Source of the DNA: Phycisphaerales bacterium
Lineage (GTDB): Bacteria; Planctomycetota; Phycisphaerae; Phycisphaerales; SM1A02
Reading direction: 5' to 3'
Assembly: GCA_012965315.1 (NCBI GenBank)
Contig: DTSO01000042.1
Location: 1-34,474 of the forward strand
DNA: 34,474 nucleotides
This document shows, one piece after another, positions 16,539-24,155 of this stretch. Under the pieces are notes generated by a model. The model did no database searches. It was not told the DNA's origin and saw nothing but the letters and a program-made list of their open reading frames with translations. Numbering within the stretch: position 1 is the stretch's first letter; every line of letters starts with the position of its first letter. The position numbers were made by a program, and so were the translations under genes.

Positions 16539-17689
16539 GTCAGCGGATTTTTATTCTTGGTTCAACTGGCTCTATTGGATGTAGTACTGTTGAAACTATA
16601 TTGCATTTAAGAGCCAAAGATGGTGAAGGAAGTTGGCCGGTTGTTGGTTTAGCAGCGGGCAAAAACCACGCTTTGTTGCATGAACAAGCACTAACTCTTG
16701 GAGTCAATTCTGTATCACACTGTTCAAACACATCGCTAGGTATTGCGAATGAGTATGACTCTGCAGTACAGTTGATTCAAGAACAAGCTCAATCAGGTGA
16801 TTTGGTTGTTGCAGCAATTGTAGGTTTTGCTGGAATTGCTCCAGTCCTTGCAGCGATTGAATGTGGTTGTTCTATTGCACTTGCTAATAAAGAGTCACTG
16901 GTTTCTGGCGGTCAGGTTGTACTAGACGCTGTTGCAAAAGCAGGTGTTTCATTATTACCAGTTGACAGTGAGCACTCCGCAATTTTCCAAGTGTTGGCTG
17001 GAAACTCTGCCAAAGAAATTAAAAAAATAGTTCTCACCGCAAGCGGTGGGTCACTTCGCGGGTTTACTAAGGATGAAGTTGCAATTGCTACTGTCTCCCA
17101 AGTGTTGAACCATCCGACTTGGAATATGGGAGCAAAGGTTACAGTAGACTCTGCTTCTCTGATGAACAAAGCGTTAGAGCTAATCGAAGCGCATTGGCTG
17201 TTTGGAGTTGACGCAAGCAAACTTGAGGCAATAATTCACCCACAATCGATTGTCCACGGCATGGTTGAATTTTGTGATGGGTCTGTTATTGCGCAACTTT
17301 CACCTCCGGATATGCGCTTGCCTATACAATTTGCACTGACGTGGCCAGAACGAGTTTCTGGATGTAGTAACGTCCTAAATTGGAGTACGTTGAGCTCATT
17401 GGAATTTGAGCCAATTGATAGTTCGATTTTTCCAGCCATTGCGATTGCCTACGATGTGATTAATCGGGGAGGCACATCGGGAGCGGTCCTGAATGCAGCG
17501 AATGAAATTGTTGTTGGAGCTTTTCTTGAACAAGGATTGCCATTTGGGTCGATGATTGGTATCGTTTCTGAGACTTTAGATAAAATAGAAATAGTAGATG
17601 ATGCTGTAATGGATGCAGTTATCGAAGCAGACACCGAAGCAAGGTCATTAACTAGACAAATCATTGCTTCACGCAAGGTACACTCGTAA
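16535..17689 (+). CDS. dxr: 1-deoxy-D-xylulose 5-phosphate reductoisomerase
   Basis: This is the second step of the MEP isoprenoid pathway: DXP plus NADPH gives 2-C-methylerythritol 4-phosphate. Its 384 residues have the NADPH-binding GSTGSIGCSTVE at the N terminus, ANKESLVSGG, the metal/substrate motifs LLPVDSEHSAIFQ (Asp-Ser-Glu-His) and ASGGSLR, and TVDSASLMNKALELIEAHWLFG. The usual family length is 380-400 residues. The ATG overlaps the rne stop by 4 nt, and rseP starts 9 nt after the stop. dxr next to rseP is a common bacterial arrangement (often with cdsA and uppS, absent here). Confidence 0.97.
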   Translation: MSQRIFILGSTGSIGCSTVETILHLRAKDGEGSWPVVGLAAGKNHALLHEQALTLGVNSVSHCSNTSLGIANEYDSAVQLIQEQAQSGDLVVAAIVGFAGIAPVLAAIECGCSIALANKESLVSGGQVVLDAVAKAGVSLLPVDSEHSAIFQVLAGNSAKEIKKIVLTASGGSLRGFTKDEVAIATVSQVLNHPTWNMGAKVTVDSASLMNKALELIEAHWLFGVDASKLEAIIHPQSIVHGMVEFCDGSVIAQLSPPDMRLPIQFALTWPERVSGCSNVLNWSTLSSLEFEPIDSSIFPAIAIAYDVINRGGTSGAVLNAANEIVVGAFLEQGLPFGSMIGIVSETLDKIEIVDDAVMDAVIEADTEARSLTRQIIASRKVHS

Positions 17690-17698
17690 AGGATTAGA

Positions 17699-19744
17699 AT
17701 GAGTTTTGATTCAATATTTAATATGCTCTTGATTGTTTTGGGTTTTGGATTGCTAATTGGAATTCATGAATGGGGACATTTTATTGCTGCTAAGTGGTCT
17801 GGAATTAGAACAAACGCTTTTGCAATAGGAATGGGACCACAGGTCTTTTCATATCGAAAAGGAATCGGGCTCTGTTATAAATCGACAACACCAAAAGTAG
17901 TTGCTAAGTTCGGCAAAGACGCGTCTGAAATGACTGACAGCGAACTAAAAGAGCACGGTCTCTCAGAAACGGAATATTCGTTGCGATTACTTCCAATTGG
18001 TGGCTTTGTAAGCATGCTTGGTCAAGAAGATGGTAAGCCGGATTCAGTTTCTGTCGATCCAAGAAGTTACAACAAATGCCCAATCGGTAAACGGATGGTT
18101 GTTGTTTCAGCAGGGGTAGTCATGAATTTGCTTTTCGCTGGGTTTCTCTTTTTAATTTGCTTTCAGATTGGAGTTAATTTTGAAGCACCGATTCTTGGTT
18201 TAATAGTTCCTGGTTCACCTGCGAGTGAAGCGATTGCGCTAGATGAAGGATCTCATTTGCAACCAGGTGATACGGTAATATCTGTTGACGGTAAACCAGC
18301 TAGAACATTTACGGATGTTCAAATTGCAAGCGCAATGGCTAAGCCCGGAGTACCAGTCGAGCTTGTCATTAAAAGAGATGGACTTGAAGAACTTCTTTCC
18401 TATTCAATTTCTCCAACTAGTGTGACGCAGGAAGGCTTGCTCGAATTAGGTTTGTATCCTGCCTCCTCCTTGAAACTTCGCACTGGAGAATCGGGCGAAA
18501 GTGTACTAGCAGCAATTCACTCTACTGAAACGCTAACTGGTATTCGTGCAGGTATGCGATTGACAACGGCTAATGGCGAACCAGTTGACGTGTGGTCGCA
18601 ATTTAATACACTTGTTCAGGAATGCGACGGAAAGCCAGTGCAAACTGAATGGGCTGGTTTAACTGGTACGCTGAACGTTGAAATTCCAGTAAAGCCAAAT
18701 TTATCTGTACTTAGAATGGTTGATGTTCCTGCGTCTGCACCTCAAAATTATGACCAAGGATTGCTTGGTCTGAGCCCGTTATCAGAAATTGGTTTGATAC
18801 TTTCAGATAGCCCTAATAATTCTATTTTTCAAATTGGCGATATTGTCTTAAAAGTTGCTTCACTTGAAGCTCCAAGAATGGGGCAACTGCGCAATTTGCT
18901 GGCTCGCACGCCAGATGGAAAAGTATCTTTTACTGTTTTGCGAGATTCCAAAGAAGTAGAACTGCAAGCATTAATTCGAAATGGGTTGCTTGGTGTACTT
19001 TTGGAGAACGCTCTTGATGTGCCGAGAATTGCTCAGCCAATTTCACATGCCATAGTCAACAATAAAGAAGTGACAACACCTATTGCAAATGTGCAACTAG
19101 TTGCTGGCTCAGAAATAATTTCCATTCAGGGAAGACCTGTCTCAAATTGGGAAGAAATTAGAAATGCTTTTATCGCAAGTGGTAATTCTGTAGAAGTGGA
19201 ATTGCGAAGTTCTCTTTATGGAAATGCAACGACTAAAATTGCTATTGCCATTTCCGACAAAGAACACGATGCTTTGTCGGCGTTAGGTTGGTATTCACCT
19301 CTACCGATGCAGATGTTTGACCCAATTTATGTGACCCGAAGCAGCGATGGTAACCCCATCAAAGCGTTAACCATGGGATTTGATGAAACGATAAATATGG
19401 TGACGATGACGTACCTCACCATTGACCGTCTCTTACGCAGAACAGTCGGTGTCGATCAGTTGCGAGGTCCAATTGGTATTGTGCATGTTGGCGCGAAAAT
19501 TGCAAATAGAGGACTTAGTTATCTATTATTTTTCCTTGCAATTATCAGTGTAAATTTAGCGGTATTGAATTTCTTGCCACTGCCAATTGTCGATGGCGGT
19601 TTATTTTTGTATCTCATATACGAGAAATTATTTAAAAAGCCACCATCAATAGGATTTCAAAATGCCGCAGCAGTCTTTGGACTAGGTTTGATTGCAATGC
19701 TCTTCGTAGTAACGTTTTACAACGATATTATGCGCCTTGTTTGA
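17699..19744 (+). CDS. rseP: Site-2 protease RseP, long form with several PDZ-like modules
   Basis: This is an intramembrane zinc metalloprotease (M50) of 681 residues that cleaves membrane-embedded regulators such as anti-sigma factors or signal-peptide remnants. The active site is HEWGH (H23, E24, H27) in the first membrane helix. The third zinc ligand is D632 in NFLPLPIVDGG, near the last helices. TM helices lie at about 8-30, 136-158, 605-628 and 655-675. E. coli RseP has about 450 residues and two PDZ domains. Here the periplasmic part spans some 440 residues with four PDZ-like segments, at about 165-230, 268-330, 365-425 and 450-505 (each with an L/I-x-x-GD-x-I-x-x-V-like strand). The boundaries are by eye, and a profile search should settle the count. 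Confidence 0.93.
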   Translation: MSFDSIFNMLLIVLGFGLLIGIHEWGHFIAAKWSGIRTNAFAIGMGPQVFSYRKGIGLCYKSTTPKVVAKFGKDASEMTDSELKEHGLSETEYSLRLLPIGGFVSMLGQEDGKPDSVSVDPRSYNKCPIGKRMVVVSAGVVMNLLFAGFLFLICFQIGVNFEAPILGLIVPGSPASEAIALDEGSHLQPGDTVISVDGKPARTFTDVQIASAMAKPGVPVELVIKRDGLEELLSYSISPTSVTQEGLLELGLYPASSLKLRTGESGESVLAAIHSTETLTGIRAGMRLTTANGEPVDVWSQFNTLVQECDGKPVQTEWAGLTGTLNVEIPVKPNLSVLRMVDVPASAPQNYDQGLLGLSPLSEIGLILSDSPNNSIFQIGDIVLKVASLEAPRMGQLRNLLARTPDGKVSFTVLRDSKEVELQALIRNGLLGVLLENALDVPRIAQPISHAIVNNKEVTTPIANVQLVAGSEIISIQGRPVSNWEEIRNAFIASGNSVEVELRSSLYGNATTKIAIAISDKEHDALSALGWYSPLPMQMFDPIYVTRSSDGNPIKALTMGFDETINMVTMTYLTIDRLLRRTVGVDQLRGPIGIVHVGAKIANRGLSYLLFFLAIISVNLAVLNFLPLPIVDGGLFLYLIYEKLFKKPPSIGFQNAAAVFGLGLIAMLFVVTFYNDIMRLV

Positions 19745-19780
19745 TATAACTCCGATTTCGATGTGACGTTCATTTCTCGG

Positions 19781-19800
19781 AAAAGCCAATTATGGCTTTT
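19781..19800 (+). terminator. Possible terminator after rseP
   Basis: AAAAGCCA-ATTA-TGGCTTTT is a perfect 8-bp hairpin, 37 bp after the rseP stop. The U-run is inside the stem, with another ATTTTTA a few bases on, so terminator strength is uncertain. Confidence 0.5.
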
Positions 19801-19849
19801 GCAGTCATTTTTAAATCTATTTGTAAATGCCTGTTGCTTACCGTCTTAT

Positions 19850-19947
19850 TTGACTTGTAGTGAAATCTAGGGAACTAATTCCGGTTATGCGGGTTACGAA
19901 ACCGCTAAAACCGATTATTGATGTCATGCGGTAGGTTTATGCTGCCG
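19850..19947 (+). promoter_or_regulatory. Promoter and hairpin-rich leader of the GGDEF gene
   Basis: TTGACT (19850-19855) and ACTAAT (19874-19879) are separated by 18 bp and form a plausible promoter starting near 19886. The leader of about 95 nt can form a two-part hairpin CGGTT...GCGG...CCGC...AACCG (19882-19913) and a second hairpin CGGTAG/CTGCCG (19929-19947). It does not fit the conserved c-di-GMP riboswitch patterns as I know them. Confidence 0.4.
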
Positions 19948-19975
19948 AAATTGCTTTTAGGCACTAAAGGCAAGG

Positions 19976-21043
19976 ATGCATATGAATTTATACCAATCTC
20001 TGAAAACCAAGACAAGACGAACCATAATGATAGTTGAAAGTGACAACGCGCTTGCACAGCGTCTCGTTGCATCGTTAGTAACAATCGCAGACTCAAGTGA
20101 TGGCGAACCGAATCGATTTCAAAGTGCAAATTTGGAATGTCAGGTTTTCGCTTCCCAGCGAGAATTCTTTGAATCTGATCCCGCGATTTGGGATGTAGTT
20201 GTTTGCGCTTCGCAACTTGGAGATTCATCTGGTTTTGATATTCTTTCCTTTGTGCAAGGTTTAAGGCCCGATGTGCCTGTAATTTTAACTGGATTGCCAG
20301 ATGAAGCAGGCGCAGCAGTCGAAGCTATCAAGGCAGGAGCTGCAGATTATTTAATGCTTACAGGGCATGAGATGATTACACTTCCAGTCACAGTGCAAAA
20401 ATGTTTAGCGTTACAAGTTATCCGTTCTGAGAACGATGATTTGCATGCGGATTTAAGCCAATCGCTTTCGGAGTTAGCCGTTGCTAATCGTGAATTGCAA
20501 CAAATGATTCAGAGACTTGAAGTTGCTGCGCGAACCGATGACTTAACAAAGTTGAGTAATCGACGTTGGCTGAACTTAATGTTAGAAAGTAAGTGGGAAG
20601 AGGCATCACGAAATGGAATCCCTCTAGCGTTTTTAATGATTGACCTTGACGGGTTTAAACCATTCAACGACAGTTTTGGACATCAAAAAGGTGACGAAGT
20701 GTTACGTCTTGCAGCAAGAGTTCTCGAAGCGAATTGCCGCTCAATAGATGTATCGGCGCGTTTTGGCGGTGATGAATTTTGCGTATTGATGCCGCATGCA
20801 GAGCCAGATTCAGCGATACGTGTTGCACATAGAATTGCTGCTGCATTTGATGAAGCAATGTCAGCAATAGTTGAAAGCGATTCTTTTGTATCAATGTCGA
20901 TTGGCGTTTCGCATTTACAAATTAACCAACCAGTAAGTGCTGACGAATTGGTATTGTTTGCAGATGAAGCAATGTATAAAGCAAAAAGTATATCGAGCAA
21001 ACGTGTTGTGATGTCCGAAGCATCCCGACGAAAAATTGCGTAA
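19976..21043 (+). CDS. Diguanylate cyclase with degenerate receiver domain
   Basis: This 355-residue cytoplasmic protein has a REC-like N-terminal domain (about 16-145), a short coiled coil (about 152-184) and a C-terminal GGDEF domain (185-355). The cyclase half looks active: the GGDEF signature is at 264-268 (RFGGDEF), preceded by metal-binding D223/D225 (MIDLDGFKPFNDSFGH), and an RxxD inhibitory site (R255-D258) sits five residues before the signature, so product inhibition by c-di-GMP is expected. The receiver half lacks the phospho-acceptor: in DVVVCASQLGDSSGFDIL the expected Asp is A78. The conserved C-terminal Lys is also absent (YLMLTG), while T105 remains. The start is ATG 19976 or 19982; AAGG is well spaced only for the second. 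The 3' end abuts smpB with no gap. Confidence 0.92.
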   Translation: MHMNLYQSLKTKTRRTIMIVESDNALAQRLVASLVTIADSSDGEPNRFQSANLECQVFASQREFFESDPAIWDVVVCASQLGDSSGFDILSFVQGLRPDVPVILTGLPDEAGAAVEAIKAGAADYLMLTGHEMITLPVTVQKCLALQVIRSENDDLHADLSQSLSELAVANRELQQMIQRLEVAARTDDLTKLSNRRWLNLMLESKWEEASRNGIPLAFLMIDLDGFKPFNDSFGHQKGDEVLRLAARVLEANCRSIDVSARFGGDEFCVLMPHAEPDSAIRVAHRIAAAFDEAMSAIVESDSFVSMSIGVSHLQINQPVSADELVLFADEAMYKAKSISSKRVVMSEASRRKIA

Positions 21044-21520
21044 CTATATTCGTCGTTTCATCGCTCGGTCCATATCGCGTTTTGCAACTTTCTTTGCGAG
21101 GTCTTGTCGCTTATCCGCTTTGCGCTTGCCTGAAGCTAAACCGATCAAAACTTTCGCTTTATTATTTGAAAAATAAATCTTTAATGGGACGAGGGTATTG
21201 CCCTGTGAATTGGTGAATGTAGCTAGTTTGACAATTTCTCTTTTGTGTGCGAGTAATACTCTAGTTCTCGTCGGTTCATGTTGTTGCGTTGGGCCTGCAT
21301 CGGAATATTCTGCAATATGTACACCGTGCATGGACAGGCCCACAGGGCGCACCGAAGAACGAATCCAGCCCTCAGCTAGACTCGCTTGCCCTTTACGGAG
21401 AGACTTAACCTCCGTCCCTCTCAGGACGATGCCAACTTCAAGCGTGTCTTCAATGTGATAATCATGCCGCACTTTGCGGTTTTCAATGACTGGCGAGTGG
21501 TTGGTTTTCTTCTTTCCCAT
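21044..21520 (-). CDS. smpB: SsrA-binding protein SmpB
   Basis: This 158-residue partner of tmRNA acts in trans-translation. It has the conserved N-terminal barrel ENRKVRHDYHIEDTLEVGIVLRGTEVKSLRKGQASL, the HEPTRTRVLLAHKREI motif, TLVPLKIYFSNNKAKVLIGLASGKRKADKR, and the basic C-terminal tail (KKVAKRDMDRAMKRRI) that enters the mRNA channel. The stop codon is immediately next to the stop of the convergent GGDEF gene. No tmRNA gene is recognisable nearby. Confidence 0.97.
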   Translation of the reverse strand: MGKKKTNHSPVIENRKVRHDYHIEDTLEVGIVLRGTEVKSLRKGQASLAEGWIRSSVRPVGLSMHGVHIAEYSDAGPTQQHEPTRTRVLLAHKREIVKLATFTNSQGNTLVPLKIYFSNNKAKVLIGLASGKRKADKRQDLAKKVAKRDMDRAMKRRI

Positions 21521-21630
21521 GGTAAAAATAGGATTCTAGAGTATTAAATAGGTGTTTGTTGCGTAACTTCACTTGTTTTGAGTAGCATTTAGATTAAAAA
21601 CTTGTAAAGTATGAGTTAGGAGACTGAACA

Positions 21631-22314
21631 ATGGAAATTATGTCAATTGCGCTTTTAAGTAGTTGCGCGTTAATGGGGCCACCCGATACGGCAAACTGGA
21701 CTTTCGATATTACTTCGAGCGGGGAAAACCAATCATGGGTTGCGCCTACACCAATTAGAGCAGATGGGGTGCACTATGAACTTCTGTACACAGTCACAGG
21801 CGCAACGGTGATGGTAAGTTATATTGGAATTGATTTCGGTCCAATTGACGTTTTAGATATGATTCCACCGTATGCATTAGAAACATGGCGTACACAAAAT
21901 GGGCCATGCCCACTAGACTTTGGCTGGACAACGGTCAGCGCACCTGAAGGGCAAATACCACCATCCTTGTCCTATGACTGGATGGTAGAACTGAATGCAA
22001 AAGGTCGCGCGACTTTTCGGATGGAGAATTTATATCTTGGCGAAGCAGATTATGATTTAGGTTGGCCATGGGGAAGTGTTACTGTCCAAATTCAATCCGG
22101 TACTGTTACTGCAAATGTAAAATTAGATATTGTTCAAAATCCCTGCTATGCGGATATCGACAACAGCGGGATTGTGGACGTTGTGGATCTTCTTAAACTC
22201 ATTGGCGCTTGGGGCGAATGCGATGATTGTCCTATTGATCCAAATGGCGACGGCTTCGTCGATGTGACAGATTTATTGATGATTGTAGGTTCGTGGGGTA
22301 CTTGCCCAATTTGA
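21631..22314 (+). CDS. Exported protein with C-terminal dockerin-type repeats
   Basis: This 227-residue protein is preceded by a good ribosome binding site (AGGAG, 8 nt before ATG 21631). The N terminus is short and hydrophobic (MEIMSIALLSSCALM) and includes LSSC, a weak lipobox with C12, but it lacks a positively charged n-region, so export is probable rather than certain. Residues 20-170 form a beta-rich domain of unknown family. Residues 174-223 are two dockerin/EF-hand-like Ca-binding repeats, DIDNSGIVDVVDLLKLIGAWG and DPNGDGFVDVTDLLMIVGSWG, separated by a Cys-containing ECDDC. Such C-terminal doublets are frequent on secreted proteins of Phycisphaerae and other planctomycetes. Their partner there is unknown, since no cohesin is seen. 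It is flanked by smpB (divergent) and a terminator. Confidence 0.8.
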   Translation: MEIMSIALLSSCALMGPPDTANWTFDITSSGENQSWVAPTPIRADGVHYELLYTVTGATVMVSYIGIDFGPIDVLDMIPPYALETWRTQNGPCPLDFGWTTVSAPEGQIPPSLSYDWMVELNAKGRATFRMENLYLGEADYDLGWPWGSVTVQIQSGTVTANVKLDIVQNPCYADIDNSGIVDVVDLLKLIGAWGECDDCPIDPNGDGFVDVTDLLMIVGSWGTCPI

Positions 22315-22340
22315 GTACCAATTCAATTCAAATTATTGAT

Positions 22341-22370
22341 AAAAAACCATGGCAATTGCCGTGGTTTTTT
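22341..22370. terminator. Bidirectional intrinsic terminator
   Basis: AAAAAACCATGGC (22341-22353) and GCCGTGGTTTTTT (22358-22370) pair around AATT with one T-G pair. It ends the dockerin gene on the plus strand and the tRNA-Leu transcript on the minus strand. Confidence 0.85.
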
Positions 22371-22372
22371 AA

Positions 22373-22458
22373 TGCGCGGAAGAGGACTCGAACCTCCATG
22401 GGATTTTACTCCCACCAGCACCTCAAGCTGGCGCGTCTGCCAATTCCGCCACCCGCGC
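22373..22458 (-). tRNA. tRNA-Leu (anticodon GAG)
   Basis: This 86-nt class II tRNA on the minus strand has acceptor GCGCGGG/TCCGCGC, anticodon loop TTGAGGT between CCAGC and GCTGG, a long variable arm and T-arm GGAGG-TTCGAGT-CCTCT. Discriminator A73 is present and CCA is not encoded. The 3' end lies 2 bp from the terminator. Confidence 0.95.
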
Positions 22459-22470
22459 TTGGGGATTACG

Positions 22471-22508
22471 ATTCTACCACGACAAGAGTACTCCTGCTAG
22501 CGTAGAAT
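22471..22508. promoter_or_regulatory. Divergent promoters for tRNA-Leu and queE
   Basis: Minus strand: TAGAAT (22471-22476) is placed to start transcription about 6 bp before the tRNA 5' end. Plus strand: ACGACA (22479-22484), 18 bp, TAGAAT (22503-22508) would start transcription at about 22515-22517, on or next to the queE ATG, so the queE mRNA may be leaderless. Confidence 0.5.
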
Positions 22509-22516
22509 CCCTAAAG

Positions 22517-23203
22517 ATGAGCAAGAAGAGGTTAAACATAAATGAAATATTTCTCTCGATTCAAGGCGAATCGAGCAGGGTAGGTTTACGCTGTGTCTTT
22601 GTACGACTTCGTGGCTGTCCGTTGCGATGTAATTATTGCGATACCTCGTATGCCTTTTCAGAAGGCGGTGCGATGAGCATCGAGGATATTATTGAAGAAG
22701 TGAATTCGCACGATTGCCAACTTGTTGAAATCACCGGTGGTGAACCACTGATTCAGCAAAATGTTTACCCGTTGATGAAAATGTTGTGCGACCTTGGCTA
22801 TGAAGTGCTCGTTGAAACGAGCGGTCAACAGAAACTGGATGCATGCGATTCCCGTGTCAAGCGAATTGTTGATATTAAAACCCCAAACAGTGGTGCAGGT
22901 GGTTCCTTTTTAGAATGCAATTTTGATCTCCTTCGACAGGCAGACGAAGTGAAATTTGTACTAACGGACAAAGAAGATTTTGATTGGGCCTGTACTATTG
23001 TGAAAAAGTTCAATTTGCTGGAACGTGTAGGCGAAGTCCATTTTTCACCCGTCATGTTTCAAGAAGCAAACAATTGCATTCAAGGTTGTGAAGCGCTTTC
23101 TCCAGAGACATTAGCGAATTGGATTCTAGAATCAGGTCTTGGGGTGCGGTTACATTTGCAACTACATAGATACATTTGGGCTCCTGATGCCAGAGGCGTG
23201 TAA
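22517..23203 (+). CDS. queE: 7-carboxy-7-deazaguanine synthase QueE
   Basis: This radical SAM enzyme of queuosine biosynthesis rearranges 6-carboxy-tetrahydropterin to 7-carboxy-7-deazaguanine. Its 228 residues hold the CxxxCxxC cluster C34-C38-C41 (GCPLRCNYCDTSYAF), the substrate-facing FLSIQGE near the N terminus, ITGGEPL and VETSG. The C terminus LHRYIWAPDARGV matches the conserved K-x-I/W-x-P-x-x-RG end. It starts at ATG 22517 with no Shine-Dalgarno, which fits a leaderless transcript. queD follows after 10 nt. Confidence 0.95.
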   Translation: MSKKRLNINEIFLSIQGESSRVGLRCVFVRLRGCPLRCNYCDTSYAFSEGGAMSIEDIIEEVNSHDCQLVEITGGEPLIQQNVYPLMKMLCDLGYEVLVETSGQQKLDACDSRVKRIVDIKTPNSGAGGSFLECNFDLLRQADEVKFVLTDKEDFDWACTIVKKFNLLERVGEVHFSPVMFQEANNCIQGCEALSPETLANWILESGLGVRLHLQLHRYIWAPDARGV

Positions 23204-23213
23204 AATAGAATTT

Positions 23214-23567
23214 ATGCGATTAGAAAAAACATTTAGATTTGAAGCAGCGCACTGGTTACCAAATGTTCCTGAAGGGCATAAATGCGGGCGTATGCACGGC
23301 CATTCTTTTCGTGTGACAATTGTTGTTGAGGGCAAAGTGGATGCAGAATCGGGATGGGTGATGGACTATGGAATTATCAAAGATGCGTTTGCGCCTCTTG
23401 ACGCTCAATTAGATCATTATTGCTTGAACGAAATTGAAGGGTTGGAAAATCCAACAAGTGAAATGTTGTCTCAATGGATATGGAATCAGATGAAGCCGAA
23501 TCTCCCACAATTGGTTGAAATTGCAGTTGAAGAGACGTGTACTTGTCGGTGTGTGTATCGTGGGTGA
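23214..23567 (+). CDS. queD: 6-carboxy-5,6,7,8-tetrahydropterin synthase QueD
   Basis: This 117-residue PTPS-family enzyme makes the substrate of QueE from dihydroneopterin triphosphate. The zinc ligands are H13 (FEAAHWLP), H28 and H30 (MHGHSF), and the catalytic Cys is C24 (HKCGRMHGH). GWVMDYGIIKDAFAPLDAQLDHYCLNE and a C-terminal ETCTCR complete the family pattern. The start ATG 23214 gives the canonical MRLEKTFRFEAAH; the reading frame continues upstream into queE and was not used. The stop lies only 7 bp from the stop of the convergent nuoC. queC and queF are not in the window. Confidence 0.95.
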   Translation: MRLEKTFRFEAAHWLPNVPEGHKCGRMHGHSFRVTIVVEGKVDAESGWVMDYGIIKDAFAPLDAQLDHYCLNEIEGLENPTSEMLSQWIWNQMKPNLPQLVEIAVEETCTCRCVYRG

Positions 23568-23574
23568 GATTGAA

Positions 23575-24126
23575 TCAGGCGTCGTCGCGTTTGACAACAA
23601 CTAAATTCGTACGTTCGCCACGCCCTTGCAAAGGGTAATCTTTTCGAAGTGGAAATGCAGGAAAATCTTTCCACATCAATATGCGTCGTAAATCTGGGTG
23701 ATTTCGGAAGTGAATGCCGAACATGTCAAATACTTCACGCTCTCGCCATTCTGCGCCTTCCCAAATATCAGTCGATGAATCAACATACAGAGCGGGATCA
23801 TCTATGATTCCAGAAGTATCTAGCGATGGATTCAAGAATGTTTTTACTCTGATTCGGCATGCAGTTTCAGTGTTTACAAGAATCCAAACGACAGCAAATC
23901 TTCCAATAGTTGGGGCGGGGTAGCCGAGATAATCAACTGCGGTAACATCGCAAAGCAAATCGTAATTACAAGCTGGATCGTCTCGAAGAAACCGTAACAA
24001 GCGATGCGCATCACTAGGATCAGCAACAAGAGTGGTGTCGCCCCTGAATTCAGTTGCTCTTAATTTCATGTCGTCGAGTGCTTCTTTGACTCGTGAAATA
24101 GTTGGATGGTCAAGACGTGGTTTCAT
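23575..24126 (-). CDS. nuoC: NADH-quinone oxidoreductase subunit C
   Basis: This 183-residue 30-kDa subunit of complex I belongs to the peripheral arm. The signature EWREREVFDMFGIHFRNHPDLRRILMWKDFPAFPLRKDYPL (about 126-166) is unmistakable. It is not fused to NuoD. It is the last gene after the LPS genes (30 bp from the LptC/A-like stop) and not part of a nuo operon. Whether it is co-transcribed with them is inference from spacing. It ends tail-to-tail with queD. Confidence 0.96.
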   Translation of the reverse strand: MKPRLDHPTISRVKEALDDMKLRATEFRGDTTLVADPSDAHRLLRFLRDDPACNYDLLCDVTAVDYLGYPAPTIGRFAVVWILVNTETACRIRVKTFLNPSLDTSGIIDDPALYVDSSTDIWEGAEWREREVFDMFGIHFRNHPDLRRILMWKDFPAFPLRKDYPLQGRGERTNLVVVKRDDA

Positions 24127-24155
24127 AACGAAGTATTGTATCGAATAAAGAGGAA

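Noticed and set aside
19882-19975. GEMM (c-di-GMP-I) riboswitch before the GGDEF gene
   Set aside because: The two hairpins lack the conserved GEMM junction sequence and the tetraloop/receptor pair. Only a generic structured leader is claimed.
22459-22516. preQ1 riboswitch before queE
   Set aside because: The space between the promoter and the ATG is too short for any aptamer.
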